A stretch of DNA of 64,000 bases from Chitinophagaceae bacterium (lineage in GTDB: Bacteria > Bacteroidota > Bacteroidia > Chitinophagales > Chitinophagaceae). Below the pieces are notes generated by a model. It saw only the letters and a program-made list of their open reading frames with translations. It did not search any database and had not been told where the DNA came from. The position numbers were made by a program, and so were the translations under genes. This document shows positions 36,214 through 45,178 of this stretch, piece by piece. The first letter of the stretch is position 1; every line of letters starts with the position of its first letter. The DNA is taken from assembly GCA_023251255.1 (NCBI GenBank), contig JAHEZD010000024.1:1-64000 (forward strand), given 5' to 3'.

Positions 36214-36270
36214 GTTGGCATAATGTAGGTTGGCATAAAATAAAATTATGCCAACCTACATTATGCCAAC
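36214..36270. repeat. Inverted repeat with 25-bp perfect arms before sdaA
   Basis: Arms 36214-36238 and 36246-36270 are perfect reverse complements around a 7-nt AT loop. Each arm itself contains a direct repeat of GTTGGCATAA. There is no T-run after it, so it is not an ordinary terminator. It could be a small palindromic mobile element or a protein-binding site 120 bp upstream of sdaA. Confidence 0.9.
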
Positions 36271-36390
36271 ACCGTTGATCATGAGCCAATTAGTGCAATG
36301 TGGGCACAGTTTCTTGTTATCATTTAGCTAAAATGAACTTCCTAAACCCTCTAAACTTTATTTACTTTTATCCACTATAAATTCCAGCAC

Positions 36391-37818
36391 ATGCCACATG
36401 AAGCCATTTCTGTTTTTGATATGTTCAAGATAGGCGTGGGCCCATCCAGCAGCCACACTTTGGGGCCTTGGCGTGCTGCCTTGCGCTGCATTGATTCCAT
36501 GAAGCAGAAATCCAGTTTGCAGCAAGTAGTGTCTGTAAATGCGTTGCTCTATGGTTCCTTGGCAAAAACTGGGAAGGGACACGGAACCGATATTGCGGTC
36601 ATCCTTGGCCTAAGTGGGGATGACCCTGTAACCATTCCAGTGGATAGCATCACGCCAAAGATTAACAGTATTGGTACCGAGAAAAAAATAAAGCTGGGCA
36701 ATGAAACCGTCATTGATTTTGATCCCACTGTCCATGTGCAGTTCCTGTTCAATGAAACCCTGCCTTTCCACCCCAACGGCCTTTCCTTTTTGATTGAATG
36801 CGGCAATGGTGATTCGTGGAGCGAAACCTTTTATTCCATTGGTGGTGGCTTTGTGGTGAAGGAGGGAGAGGATGGTAACAAGAAATCACTGGTCGATTTG
36901 CCCTTCCCTATCAACACAGCAGATGAACTTTTGCATTGGTGCATGAAAACAGGTCTATCTGTTAGTGAAGTGGTGATGGAGAACGAAACGGCATGGCGTA
37001 GTGAAGCTGAAACAAAAAATGGCCTGCTGAACATTTGGAACACGATGAAGGACTGCATTTACCGTGGCTGCCATGCACAGGGCGAGCTGCCCGGCGGTCT
37101 GCATGTCCGCAGGAGGGCTTTTGACCTGAACAGGAAACTACTTTCCAATAAACAGTACGGTGATTATAGTTCGTGGTTGGCAAGCATCCGCCAAGGCGGA
37201 ATCAATTTTGGTTATATACTTGATTGGGTAAGTTGCTTTGCCCTAGCAGTCAATGAAGAGAATGCCAGCTTTGGCCGTGTGGTCACTGCCCCCACCAATG
37301 GGGCAGCAGGCGTTATTCCTGCTGTGCTGCAATACTATATTGCCTTCTGCGACGGCAACAGTGAGGAGAAGATTATCCGTTTCCTGCTCACAGCTTCGGA
37401 AATTGGCAGCATCTTCAAGAAAGGGGCCACCATTTCTGCAGCCATGGGTGGTTGCCAAGCAGAAATTGGCGTATCATCTGCCATGGCAGCCGCTGCATTG
37501 ACCGAATGTTTGGGCGGTACACAGAAACAAACCTTGATGGCTGCAGAAATTGCCATGGAACACCATCTTGGCCTCACTTGCGATCCCATTGGCGGATTGG
37601 TGCAGATTCCCTGCATAGAACGGAACACCATGGGGGCCATCAAGGCCATTACTGCTTCGCAACTGGCGTTGCAAAGCACGCCGGACTTTGCCAAAGTAAG
37701 CCTCGATAAAGTCATTAAAACAATGTGGGAAACGGCACTTGATATGAACAGCAAATACAAGGAAACTGCTGATGGCGGCTTGGCCATCCATATTCCTATT
37801 AGTTTGCCTGAGTGTTAG
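36391..37818 (+). CDS. sdaA: L-serine ammonia-lyase (iron-sulfur dependent, single chain)
   Basis: 475 residues, the single-polypeptide form. Deaminates L-serine to pyruvate and ammonia in the cytoplasm using a [4Fe-4S] cluster. The beta-type domain comes first ([25 protein letters not shown], about 6-30). The alpha-type domain follows from about residue 200, with [34 protein letters not shown] and [24 protein letters not shown], which contain the cluster cysteines. Monocistronic. A 25-bp-arm inverted repeat lies 120 bp upstream. Confidence 0.95.
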   Translation: MPHEAISVFDMFKIGVGPSSSHTLGPWRAALRCIDSMKQKSSLQQVVSVNALLYGSLAKTGKGHGTDIAVILGLSGDDPVTIPVDSITPKINSIGTEKKIKLGNETVIDFDPTVHVQFLFNETLPFHPNGLSFLIECGNGDSWSETFYSIGGGFVVKEGEDGNKKSLVDLPFPINTADELLHWCMKTGLSVSEVVMENETAWRSEAETKNGLLNIWNTMKDCIYRGCHAQGELPGGLHVRRRAFDLNRKLLSNKQYGDYSSWLASIRQGGINFGYILDWVSCFALAVNEENASFGRVVTAPTNGAAGVIPAVLQYYIAFCDGNSEEKIIRFLLTASEIGSIFKKGATISAAMGGCQAEIGVSSAMAAAALTECLGGTQKQTLMAAEIAMEHHLGLTCDPIGGLVQIPCIERNTMGAIKAITASQLALQSTPDFAKVSLDKVIKTMWETALDMNSKYKETADGGLAIHIPISLPEC

Positions 37819-37880
37819 TCGAAAGATTATGGTACAAGCAAGCCTTGCAGCAAGCCCAATTTGTTGTATGTATTTTTAGT

Positions 37881-39179
37881 TTATTTAAATACGTTGTATA
37901 GCCCCCAATATGTAAAAAGTGCAATCAAAATTAAGAACGCAATATTGTTTACAGTGAAAAGCAATTTTGAAAATAAATTCCAAGTTTTTTCTTTTAATAG
38001 TTTCAAATTCGTACTGATTAGTGGTATTAAAATAAGGATTGTCAAAAAAGGTATATAGGCTGCAATATTCAAATGTGAAAATTTGTAGTCTTTATAAGGT
38101 GAAGGGAAATAAAATATATACATATTTTTTGCTAAAACCATCAAATAATAAATCATTACTAAACCTAATGTACAAAGCAATAATTTTTGGCTTGAAAAAT
38201 TGGCTGGTTCCTTTTTTCGTAAATAACTGATAAAGAAATAAAAACTTGTAAACGTAAACAAACCAAAACAAAGCATAAAAAAAGACATTATTGCTTTGCT
38301 GTTTTGTGGAATTTTATAACTAATTAATTTTTCAAACTCTGCATTTGGCGGAAACAATTTTGGAATATATAAAACATGGTCGCCTTTTTTTAGTTCATTT
38401 TTAAGGTTAAATTGTACTGGATGTTTGAAGTCGTGATAAAAATACATTGTAATTAGTCCCTCAGTTAAATCCCAAATTGACGATAGTAAAGTTCCGTCTC
38501 CGACTTTTTTTCGACAAACGTGCATTGTATCAGATAACGCTGTTGCGAATGCAAGTGTTGTATCCATTTTGGTTTTCAAAAACCCAACTCCATTATGATA
38601 ACGTTCTAAATTGTTGGCGTATTTGTCAGTTGTTACAGAAGGGCAAAAATTCGATAAAACATATTTTGCATCATTCGCAATAGTCATAGTGTAAGGTTCC
38701 ACAACTAGGTATTTTCCAGATTTGTCTATGTATATAAAAACATCTTGAAGGAAATAGCTAAAATCATATCTGTTAATGTATTCTTTAACTTCATCAACGT
38801 TTTTGCAGTTATGTAAAATGTCTTTTAAGTATAAAGTAGGGTTTGTAATTTGTTTTTTATTTTTTGAAATGGTTACACCTGTTTCTGGGGTAGGTGACGC
38901 AAGTCTGGAAAAAGATAGCCCTTCCAAATTCATACCTGATTGAGGTGCAATTCCATTTATCCCGTCCTGCCGTCCACCACTAAATACTGCACCGTAAGTT
39001 TTGTCGCTTGTTGCATTTTCAAACCATATTGTTGGTGTTAAATAGTACGCATCAAAGTTAGTTCCTACAATGGTTTTCCCATTTATAGTTATTTTATACA
39101 TGCTACAAGAGTTCACTTTCCCCAAATTGAAAAGCAGTAGAATTGAAAGTAGTATTCTTATAATTAAGTTTTTTGTCAT
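37881..39179 (-). CDS. Secreted Ntn-hydrolase-like domain fused to a C-terminal membrane domain
   Basis: 432 residues. The signal peptide is predicted to be cut before Cys25 (NS/CSMYKITINGKTIVGTNFDAYY). An exposed N-terminal Cys followed by a G-x-N-x-D segment, and later GMNLEGLSFSRLA, is the pattern of choloylglycine-hydrolase or acyltransferase (AAT/NAAA) type N-terminal nucleophile hydrolases, which cut linear amide bonds. From about residue 295 four hydrophobic helices follow, anchoring the domain in the inner membrane with the hydrolase outside. The gene is visibly more AT-rich than its neighbours, which suggests recent acquisition. Substrate unknown. Confidence 0.65.
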   Translation of the reverse strand: MTKNLIIRILLSILLLFNLGKVNSCSMYKITINGKTIVGTNFDAYYLTPTIWFENATSDKTYGAVFSGGRQDGINGIAPQSGMNLEGLSFSRLASPTPETGVTISKNKKQITNPTLYLKDILHNCKNVDEVKEYINRYDFSYFLQDVFIYIDKSGKYLVVEPYTMTIANDAKYVLSNFCPSVTTDKYANNLERYHNGVGFLKTKMDTTLAFATALSDTMHVCRKKVGDGTLLSSIWDLTEGLITMYFYHDFKHPVQFNLKNELKKGDHVLYIPKLFPPNAEFEKLISYKIPQNSKAIMSFFMLCFGLFTFTSFYFFISYLRKKEPANFSSQKLLLCTLGLVMIYYLMVLAKNMYIFYFPSPYKDYKFSHLNIAAYIPFLTILILIPLISTNLKLLKEKTWNLFSKLLFTVNNIAFLILIALFTYWGLYNVFK

Positions 39180-39219
39180 TAATAGCTGTTTAATTATTTT
39201 CTTACTTTTCTGTTGTGGT

Positions 39220-39248
39220 AGTGTCGCGCCAAAATGGAATACGACACT
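39220..39248. promoter_or_regulatory. Dyad AGTGTCG/CGACACT upstream of the Ntn-hydrolase gene
   Basis: AGTGTCG (39220-39226) and CGACACT (39242-39248) form a 7-bp inverted repeat with a 15-bp spacer. It lies 41-69 bp before the start of the leftward Ntn-hydrolase gene, where an operator could sit. Not tied to any regulator. Confidence 0.35.
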
Positions 39249-39305
39249 CAGGATAAACTTGCTACTTGAGTTAAATATTATTCCTGCTGCTTGTCACAAA
39301 AAGAC

Positions 39306-39998
39306 TTAGCCTTCCATCTTTTTCATCTTTCTTATCAACCAATAATTTATCCCTAACATTAAAATGATTGGCAGTAGCAGTATGCTAAAGAAAGTAAAGT
39401 AGGAAACAGTTATTGCTGCTTGTGGTAAAACAGGAATGAGTATTTGTTTGCCAATTGGGCCATTGGAAAAAATGCATTGCTGCGTATAGTTCCAACCAAA
39501 ATGTATGGCAATGGGGATGAGCAGGGAAAATGATTTGGCATAGCCATAGGCCAATACTAAACCCATGATGCCTGTTACAAAAAAGATAAGTGCCATTTGT
39601 GTTGGGTTTCCTATAATGCCAAATGAAAACCAATGGTAGATGCCAAAACCAATTGCTGAAATGAGGATGGCCCTACGTTGCCCAATTCTTTTAATGAGTG
39701 CATAGAATATAGCGCCCCTAAAAATCAGTTCTTCAAAGAGAACGGATTTGATGTTCCACCAGATGCCTGCCCAAATAAGCTGACCAGTTAATACTGGGTT
39801 TAAAGTCCATCGCTGCTTGGCAAAAGCCATTTTCAGCAAGAAGCCTGATGCACAACAAAGAGCAGTGATAATAAGGAACAAAGCAAAATAAGCAAGTCTT
39901 TGTTGTGTAGGGTAGAAGCCCAGTACACCCAGGTTCTTTTTTTGGAAGAGCCAGAGAATAAGCCAGGAGACGGCAAGTTGTATAAGGATACCAAGCAT
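39306..39998 (-). CDS. CPBP family intramembrane metalloprotease (CAAX protease-like)
   Basis: 230 residues, about six to seven membrane helices. The family motifs are present: SVLFEELIFRGAIFYALI (E-E-x3-R, about residues 90-98), FGIYHWFSFG (His, about 120) and IPIAIHFGWNYTQQ (His and Asn, about 175). These residues bind zinc in prokaryotic Abi/CPBP proteases. Members are linked to bacteriocin self-immunity or processing of lipidated proteins; no peptide gene is adjacent here. It follows the AT-rich Ntn-hydrolase gene on the same strand with a 126-bp gap between them. Confidence 0.85.
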   Translation of the reverse strand: MLGILIQLAVSWLILWLFQKKNLGVLGFYPTQQRLAYFALFLIITALCCASGFLLKMAFAKQRWTLNPVLTGQLIWAGIWWNIKSVLFEELIFRGAIFYALIKRIGQRRAILISAIGFGIYHWFSFGIIGNPTQMALIFFVTGIMGLVLAYGYAKSFSLLIPIAIHFGWNYTQQCIFSNGPIGKQILIPVLPQAAITVSYFTFFSILLLPIILMLGINYWLIRKMKKMEG

Positions 39999-40160
39999 GG
40001 TTTATTATGAATAGGTTTTTGATAACGCATACTTCCACTTTCAACAATTCCATTTTTTTCCTAGCAATCTTGCACATAGTTCGAGCAAGTGCCATGCTGT
40101 TTTGTTGGTGTAATATGGAAATCGTTATGGCCATTGTTTATAAAATACCGGGAGCAGGAT

Positions 40161-40904
40161 TTAGTTCTTTACTTTCTTAAATATGCTCCCCAATAGTCCG
40201 ATTGTGCAACTGTCACCAATATTCATTTGTAATGAATCGCCAAGATCTTTGCTTCTCAACTCAATACTACTGTAGTTAGTAGCATTAATCTGCATCCTTT
40301 TACTTGTGCAATTTGCATTGAATAGGAATTTCGATGAGCCTTTCAGCATAACGTTCAAGGAACCGAAATTTATTTTTCCATGCGGATAATCTTCAATGCC
40401 AAAAAAGTTGTTACCTAGGTAAAACGCACCCTTATCTGCAGTCAGGTTAATGGAAACAATACCCGTTGGCGGAAAACTGTCAATCTGCAAGCTTGTTTTG
40501 TAGAGCTGAATATGGTTGAAGCTGGGACAGTAAATGATAATTCTCTTGTTGGAGATACCCCCGTCCGAAAATTCATAATCATAATTTTTGTTGTCTATTT
40601 CATGAATAGTCAATTCATTCCCTTCTTGCTTAATGGAGGGCCTTTGGAGAATATTTTTTTTGATCAGCACTTTATACTCACTGCTATAGGCAATACCTAC
40701 ATCATCACTGTTCTCAATCTTAATGCTTGTAAATGGTCCAAGTTGTTGAACAGTATAGTTTTCAAGCTCATTTTTCTTTTTGTAGAAGCTGTCGTCTTCA
40801 ACTTCATTGTGTTTGTCCCTTCTATAAACAGCCGATTGCAGCACGGTCATCATGGTTACTGCAATAGCAAACATGCCCCATAAAATAATATTGCTTTTTC
40901 GCAT
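40161..40904 (-). CDS. DUF2807-like beta-solenoid envelope protein
   Basis: 247 residues. One N-terminal hydrophobic segment (residues 6-25) serves as an uncleaved anchor or signal peptide. The rest is beta-rich. It has the DUF2807 pattern: LGPFTSIKIENSDDVGIAYSSEYKVLIKK near the start, and repeated short strands with GSLNVMLKGSSKFLFNANCTSKRMQINATNYSSIEL. DUF2807 proteins are auto-transporter-adhesin-like heads found in Bacteroidota. It is last in the leftward GntR-ABC operon, 18 bp after the regulator gene, so it is probably controlled by that regulator. Confidence 0.65.
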   Translation of the reverse strand: MRKSNIILWGMFAIAVTMMTVLQSAVYRRDKHNEVEDDSFYKKKNELENYTVQQLGPFTSIKIENSDDVGIAYSSEYKVLIKKNILQRPSIKQEGNELTIHEIDNKNYDYEFSDGGISNKRIIIYCPSFNHIQLYKTSLQIDSFPPTGIVSINLTADKGAFYLGNNFFGIEDYPHGKINFGSLNVMLKGSSKFLFNANCTSKRMQINATNYSSIELRSKDLGDSLQMNIGDSCTIGLLGSIFKKVKN

Positions 40905-40922
40905 GGTAATTGGTTGAAGTAG

Positions 40923-41294
40923 TTATTTGAAATGTTGTTTTTTGTATTTCTCAAAAGCTGTTTTCAGGTCGTCAGGTTCCAGGTTCAATAGGAACATGGT
41001 CCTGAACAATTGCGGCAGGCCGTTCTGGTTGAATTCCAGCTTGCGGTACTGCATGGCATTCTTATAGGCGTTGGCCGAAACAAAATAGCCCACACCCCTT
41101 TGCGTATAAATAATATCCTGCTGCGTAAGGAATTCATAGCTGCGCATCACCGTATTGGGGTTTACTTCCAGTTGCATGGCAAGCTCCCTAACGCTGCTTA
41201 CCTTATCTTCCGGTTTCCATTCTTTCAGTAAAATTTTCTCGCACACATAATCTGCAATCTGCAGGTATATGGCCTGCGTATCCCTAAAGTCCAT
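40923..41294 (-). CDS. GntR family regulator, YtrA subfamily
   Basis: 123 residues, the short YtrA type. A winged-helix domain at residues 5-75 (IYLQIADYVCEKIL, KVSSVRELAMQLEVNPNTVMRSYEFL, IYTQRGVGYFVS) is followed by a short C-terminal helical dimerisation part in place of a large ligand domain. YtrA regulators usually repress the ABC operon that contains them. Here it is the third gene of ATPase-permease-regulator-envelope protein, with gaps of 26 and 18 bp to its neighbours. The 28-bp dyad at 43130-43157 is the likely operator. Confidence 0.9.
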   Translation of the reverse strand: MDFRDTQAIYLQIADYVCEKILLKEWKPEDKVSSVRELAMQLEVNPNTVMRSYEFLTQQDIIYTQRGVGYFVSANAYKNAMQYRKLEFNQNGLPQLFRTMFLLNLEPDDLKTAFEKYKKQHFK

Positions 41295-41320
41295 AACTGT
41301 TTATTTTAGATGGGTGCTGA

Positions 41321-42178
41321 TTAAATTTCTTTTTCTTTCAAACGGAAATAAGTGGCCAATGTAAGCAGGGGCCATATTGAATAATACAACAGGAAACGGC
41401 TGATGCTTGTTAAAGTGCTTGAAAGGAAAATGTACTTACTTGGCTGGTAAACATCCCTTCCTTCTGCATCCATGCTCCAATTGCTTGTTTTGTAAACACC
41501 CATTTCAAAGAGATAAAATTTAGTGGGCATTGCTCCCTGTAGGATCACTGATTGAATAACGACGAACAAGAGCCAAACGCCAATTGTGGTAGCTATGGTT
41601 TTTACAAGTGTATAACGTTCAAAATAGAATGAGCCTATCAACGCACCTGCTTGAAGTGAACAGCAGATGGACATTGCAAAAACAAATGACCCTTTAAAAG
41701 CAAAAAGGTTCGCTGTTTCCTTTGGGATGAATTTCTTGTCAACAAACATGCTTTTGTACTTCTCCATGTCGTTTACTGCCAGCTTGTTAAGCAGCCCAAT
41801 CATGGAAGTATTCACCAAATAAAAAACGCCCAGCCATAATATGCCTAACAGGATAGTGCAATAGAAAACGCCGCAAAGCAATTTCTCCAATTGCGATGCT
41901 GGAATCAATAAATAGGCAGTGGCCTTGTCCTTTTTGTTCAGCACATTAAAAAAGGAAAGGGAGTAAATCACAAATACAATGGCTAGGCTTACAAAAAAAC
42001 ACATCGCTTGCCCATCTGCATCCAAGGCCCTGTATGAACTTGTGATGATTAGGAAAAGGTAGAATGCAAATAGAACACCCATTGCTGCAAGCAATCCTAG
42101 CCAGTGTAGTCTCTTGTTCTCGTCCCAATGCTTTTTGATGAGCATGAGCAAACGTGTGGTGGAGAGTGTATCGTTCAT
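41321..42178 (-). CDS. ABC transporter membrane subunit
   Basis: 285 residues with about six hydrophobic segments (roughly 25-48, 58-80, 100-125, 165-188, 195-220, 255-275). No periplasmic binding domain or catalytic motif is visible. Position between the ABC ATPase and the YtrA-type regulator marks it as the permease of a small exporter of the ABC-2 type. Substrate unknown; such GntR-linked exporters often respond to cell-wall-active or membrane-active compounds. The gap to the ATPase gene is 108 bp, wider than the other gaps in the operon. Confidence 0.8.
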   Translation of the reverse strand: MNDTLSTTRLLMLIKKHWDENKRLHWLGLLAAMGVLFAFYLFLIITSSYRALDADGQAMCFFVSLAIVFVIYSLSFFNVLNKKDKATAYLLIPASQLEKLLCGVFYCTILLGILWLGVFYLVNTSMIGLLNKLAVNDMEKYKSMFVDKKFIPKETANLFAFKGSFVFAMSICCSLQAGALIGSFYFERYTLVKTIATTIGVWLLFVVIQSVILQGAMPTKFYLFEMGVYKTSNWSMDAEGRDVYQPSKYIFLSSTLTSISRFLLYYSIWPLLTLATYFRLKEKEI

Positions 42179-42286
42179 GATTGTTTGTTTTGGTTGAAGT
42201 TTATTGTTTCGAAAATATCAGCCTGAGGTTCTTTAGCAAATTGGTTTCGGCAAGCCTGCTGCGGCAAAGGCGGGCTCAACCTGAGA

Positions 42287-43120
42287 TCACGGTTTAAAAA
42301 TTTCATTCACAGTCACTTGGTTAGTTACAATGGTTTTGTACAGCAGTTCAATATCCAACTTACTTTCTGTGCCTTCTGTATTGGCCGATACAATAACGTT
42401 TCCTTTCAGTCCGGTTTCAGCATACAGTGCATCTTTTACTTCTTCTGGGTCCAAAGAGATTTTGAAACTCAGTTTTTGGCTGATGCTTTCAATACTTTGA
42501 TCAAAAAGGATATTGCCATCGTCAATTACAGTAACCCGATCAATCAAACTTTCCAGGTCCTTCACTTGGTGGGTACTGATGATGATGCATTTGTTTTCAT
42601 CCACACAGCCGGCAATCACTTTTCTGAACTGGCTCTTGCTCATAATGTCCAGACCGTTCGTTGGTTCATCCATCAACAGAATCTTGGTATTGCAGGACAG
42701 GCCAAAAGCAATCAATACTTTTTTCTTCTGCCCATAACTCATGTTGAGCAAAGTGTTCCCAATCGGTATGTCAAATTCTTTGAGGTAATGATTGAACTGT
42801 TCCAAATTAAACAATGGATAGAATTTAGCGTTGTTATGTACATAAGCATTAACGGATACATTGGGAAGGTCAAACTCTTCCGGTATAAGGAATATTTGCT
42901 GCAGGAAAGATGGCTTCCTTTTGCCAGGTGATTGTCCCAGTACCTGCACGGAACCCTTGTCTGGAAACAGCAGCCCGCAGATATTCCTGAGCAAGGTGCT
43001 TTTGCCGGTTCCATTCTTGCCGAGCAGGCCATAAATATGCCCAGGGCTAAATGAAAGCGATAGGCCAGTGAATACTTTTTTCTTGTTGTAAGCAAAGTGC
43101 AGGTCCTGTATCTGGATCAT
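42287..43120 (-). CDS. ABC transporter ATP-binding protein
   Basis: 277 residues. Walker A GLLGKNGTGKST (about 33-44), Q-loop region, signature NMSYGQKKK (about 126-134), Walker B ILLMDEPTNGLD and switch His in IISTHQVKDLE. A C-terminal extension of about 70 residues follows, as in ABC-2 type exporter ATPases. First gene of the leftward operon with permease, YtrA-type regulator and DUF2807-like protein. A long dyad lies 10 bp before its start codon. Confidence 0.93.
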   Translation of the reverse strand: MIQIQDLHFAYNKKKVFTGLSLSFSPGHIYGLLGKNGTGKSTLLRNICGLLFPDKGSVQVLGQSPGKRKPSFLQQIFLIPEEFDLPNVSVNAYVHNNAKFYPLFNLEQFNHYLKEFDIPIGNTLLNMSYGQKKKVLIAFGLSCNTKILLMDEPTNGLDIMSKSQFRKVIAGCVDENKCIIISTHQVKDLESLIDRVTVIDDGNILFDQSIESISQKLSFKISLDPEEVKDALYAETGLKGNVIVSANTEGTESKLDIELLYKTIVTNQVTVNEIFKP

Positions 43121-43129
43121 AAAATTTGA

Positions 43130-43157
43130 TTAGTGTACTATTTAACTAGAACACTAA
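43130..43157. promoter_or_regulatory. Probable YtrA-type operator of the ABC operon
   Basis: Two 12-bp half-sites, TTAGTGTACTAT and the inverted CTAGAACACTAA, match at 10 of 12 positions around a TTAA spacer. The dyad ends 10 bp before the start of the first operon gene. Size, symmetry and AGTGT-type half-site fit autoregulatory sites of YtrA-subfamily GntR proteins, one of which is encoded in this operon. Confidence 0.7.
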
Positions 43158-43314
43158 GATAGAAGATAAAAATTTATACCACCAAATTTTTTTGCGAAAT
43201 GTTTTTTGAACAAGTAGGTGAGTGATGATTCGGCCTTTACTGCATGGCACATGCAATAATTGTTTGATTGTATAATTGCATGATAGATGGAACTATAACG
43301 GACGTAACTGATTG

Positions 43315-44037
43315 CTATCTCTTGACTGGCTTCCCTTGAACGTATTTTCCATACTGGTCTTCAGCATCAACATTGTCTGCGTTTACAAGTCTAAATGTTT
43401 TAGCGTCTGCGCCAGCCAGTTTTTTGGCTCCATAGAAAACATGCTGATGGTCCACAAAATAGCAATTACCACAGTTCCAGCAACCAGTTTTGGGTTGCAG
43501 TACCTTGGTGGTTTGGGGGTTTGCACCTTCAACTATTTCAAAAGCGCTAGGTGGTTTTCCATAGTAAACATTGGTCTTGTCAAAGCCTCCCGCAATATCT
43601 TTAAAAGGCACAAAAGTTTCAGCGTTTGCAGTTTTGATTTCAATGGGGTAGTCGCCATCGGAATTTCCCCACCACAAGTAGACCTTCCCTTTGTTCTTGA
43701 AATAATTGTCTTTGATTGGCCGATAAGTGCTGAGATCAATGAATCCTGAATAATCTTTGTAATACTCCAAGGAAAGCAAACTATCCTTATTGATAATGTT
43801 GAATGCGGTACATAATCTGAATAGCTTATTCGCGGTATCCTTATAAATATTGTCGAATAGTAGCTGATAATTTTCTTTATCATCAATCGGATCAGTAAAG
43901 GAATTAGTGCCGTCTTTGTTCTGCACAAATTCTATGATGTTATTGCCAACCAGTGGATTATTGTGGTTGCGGTATTTTAGTGACCGGCTACAGCTATGAC
44001 AAATTAGCAATAATAGTAAAACAAATAGCGGTTTCAT
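43315..44037 (-). CDS. DKNYY-repeat lipoprotein
   Basis: 240 residues. Lipoprotein signal peptide with lipobox ICHSC (Cys about 16). The mature part has repeated units ending in an aromatic-rich phrase: KDNYFKNKGKVYLWW, DKTNVYYGKPPS and VDHQHVFYGAKKLAGADAKTF, the pattern of the DKNYY family. A GCWNCGNC stretch with three Cys (about residues 186-193) is unusual and could bind a metal or form disulfides. No operon partner is obvious; the TraB-like gene on the same strand ends 27 bp upstream of it. Function unknown. Confidence 0.75.
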   Translation of the reverse strand: MKPLFVLLLLLICHSCSRSLKYRNHNNPLVGNNIIEFVQNKDGTNSFTDPIDDKENYQLLFDNIYKDTANKLFRLCTAFNIINKDSLLSLEYYKDYSGFIDLSTYRPIKDNYFKNKGKVYLWWGNSDGDYPIEIKTANAETFVPFKDIAGGFDKTNVYYGKPPSAFEIVEGANPQTTKVLQPKTGCWNCGNCYFVDHQHVFYGAKKLAGADAKTFRLVNADNVDAEDQYGKYVQGKPVKR

Positions 44038-44064
44038 AAAGAGGCATTATTGATGGTATGATAT

Positions 44065-44943
44065 TTACTGTTCATAGAAAACCGGGCTTACCGTAAAGCC
44101 CTGTTTCCGCAATAAATTAATTACACCTACTTCCCCAACTAGGTGTGCACAGCCAAAAGCAAAAAATGCGGAACCCTTCTGTGTGACGGCCATGATTTTG
44201 GGAACCCATGCCATATTCCGTTCATCAAGGAAACTGGTTTTGAATTTTGATTGCTGATAGTTGCCATTGTAGGCGGCCTTATAATACAATTGCAGCACTT
44301 CCTTTTGTTTATAGAGTTCCATGCTTTGTTCAATCGCTTTTATGCGCAGTTCCAGTTTGTCCACTTGGGCCTTCAATTGTTGTGCCTGGATTGTTAATGG
44401 AATATTGTCAACTACACCTGCATGTTCCTTTGCATTCTCTAAACCATTAATAGGTATTTTTTCTGTTCTTGCAATTTTTATGATAACGCTTTCGTAGGAA
44501 ACCGGTTTGCATTTAATAGAAGCTATGTCAATCAACCTGCCAACATGAAAAGGCTTTATCCTGTTCAGTACCTCCTCTTTTATTGGTTTTGAAGCAGCAA
44601 GAATATTTTTAATTTTTCTGTAATAGCTCCTGCCAATTAAATCTTTCAAAGTGGTGTCGCTACCCATAAAAATTACTTTGGATGAACTATCGTTTTTTGA
44701 GGTGGGGGCCGTTTCCAAGAAAACTTCTTTCGCCCCTGCAATTTTCTGTCTCAAGATTTCAGGCATCTCAATATCACTTTCGCATATCAGGTGTGTGGTG
44801 CCAAACAGGTAGGATGGTCCTGCAAGTCCATTACCACTTATCTCCCAAAGAAAGGTCCTTGGCATAGCCGAGTCCTTTGTTTGGCAAAAGCTCAATGTTT
44901 GTGTCAACAATAAAGAAACAAGGGCAGCAATGATTTTATTCAT
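44065..44943 (-). CDS. TraB/GumN family protein
   Basis: 292 residues from the ATG at 44943, which gives the signal peptide MNKIIAALVSLLLTQTLSFC; an ATG three codons earlier is equally possible. The TraB/GumN domain is seen as YLFGTTHLICESD (G-x2-H) near residue 45, VFLET, NGLENAKEHAG, and the closing FFAFGCAHLVGEVGVINLLRKQGF (G-x-x-H-L). A coiled-coil-like stretch lies at about residues 185-215. The family shares a metallohydrolase-like (Tiki/TraB) fold; the bacterial substrate is unknown. Same strand and close to the DKNYY lipoprotein gene. Confidence 0.88.
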   Translation of the reverse strand: MNKIIAALVSLLLTQTLSFCQTKDSAMPRTFLWEISGNGLAGPSYLFGTTHLICESDIEMPEILRQKIAGAKEVFLETAPTSKNDSSSKVIFMGSDTTLKDLIGRSYYRKIKNILAASKPIKEEVLNRIKPFHVGRLIDIASIKCKPVSYESVIIKIARTEKIPINGLENAKEHAGVVDNIPLTIQAQQLKAQVDKLELRIKAIEQSMELYKQKEVLQLYYKAAYNGNYQQSKFKTSFLDERNMAWVPKIMAVTQKGSAFFAFGCAHLVGEVGVINLLRKQGFTVSPVFYEQ

Positions 44944-45178
44944 GTTCGGCATTGATTGTCGGCAGCAATTTAATGGAATAGCAACCGTTTTTTTGTGCAG
45001 CTCTTTAAATTGGGGGTTTGGTTTGTTTAATGCTGAATAGCGTTATTTTGCACCCCTTAATTTATTTGGCTGATCAACTCAATTATTTTCACCTGTTGAA
45101 GTGTGTTCCGGCTCCCGTTGGGATGGGCTTTGACCAAATTGAACCGTGATGCATTGGCCAGTAAACAAAAAAAATACT

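Noticed and set aside
42188-42290. Hairpin with AGCCTGC/GCGGGCT between the ABC ATPase and permease genes
   Set aside because: The stem needs a G-T pair and is not followed by a T-run; too weak to call a terminator or attenuator.
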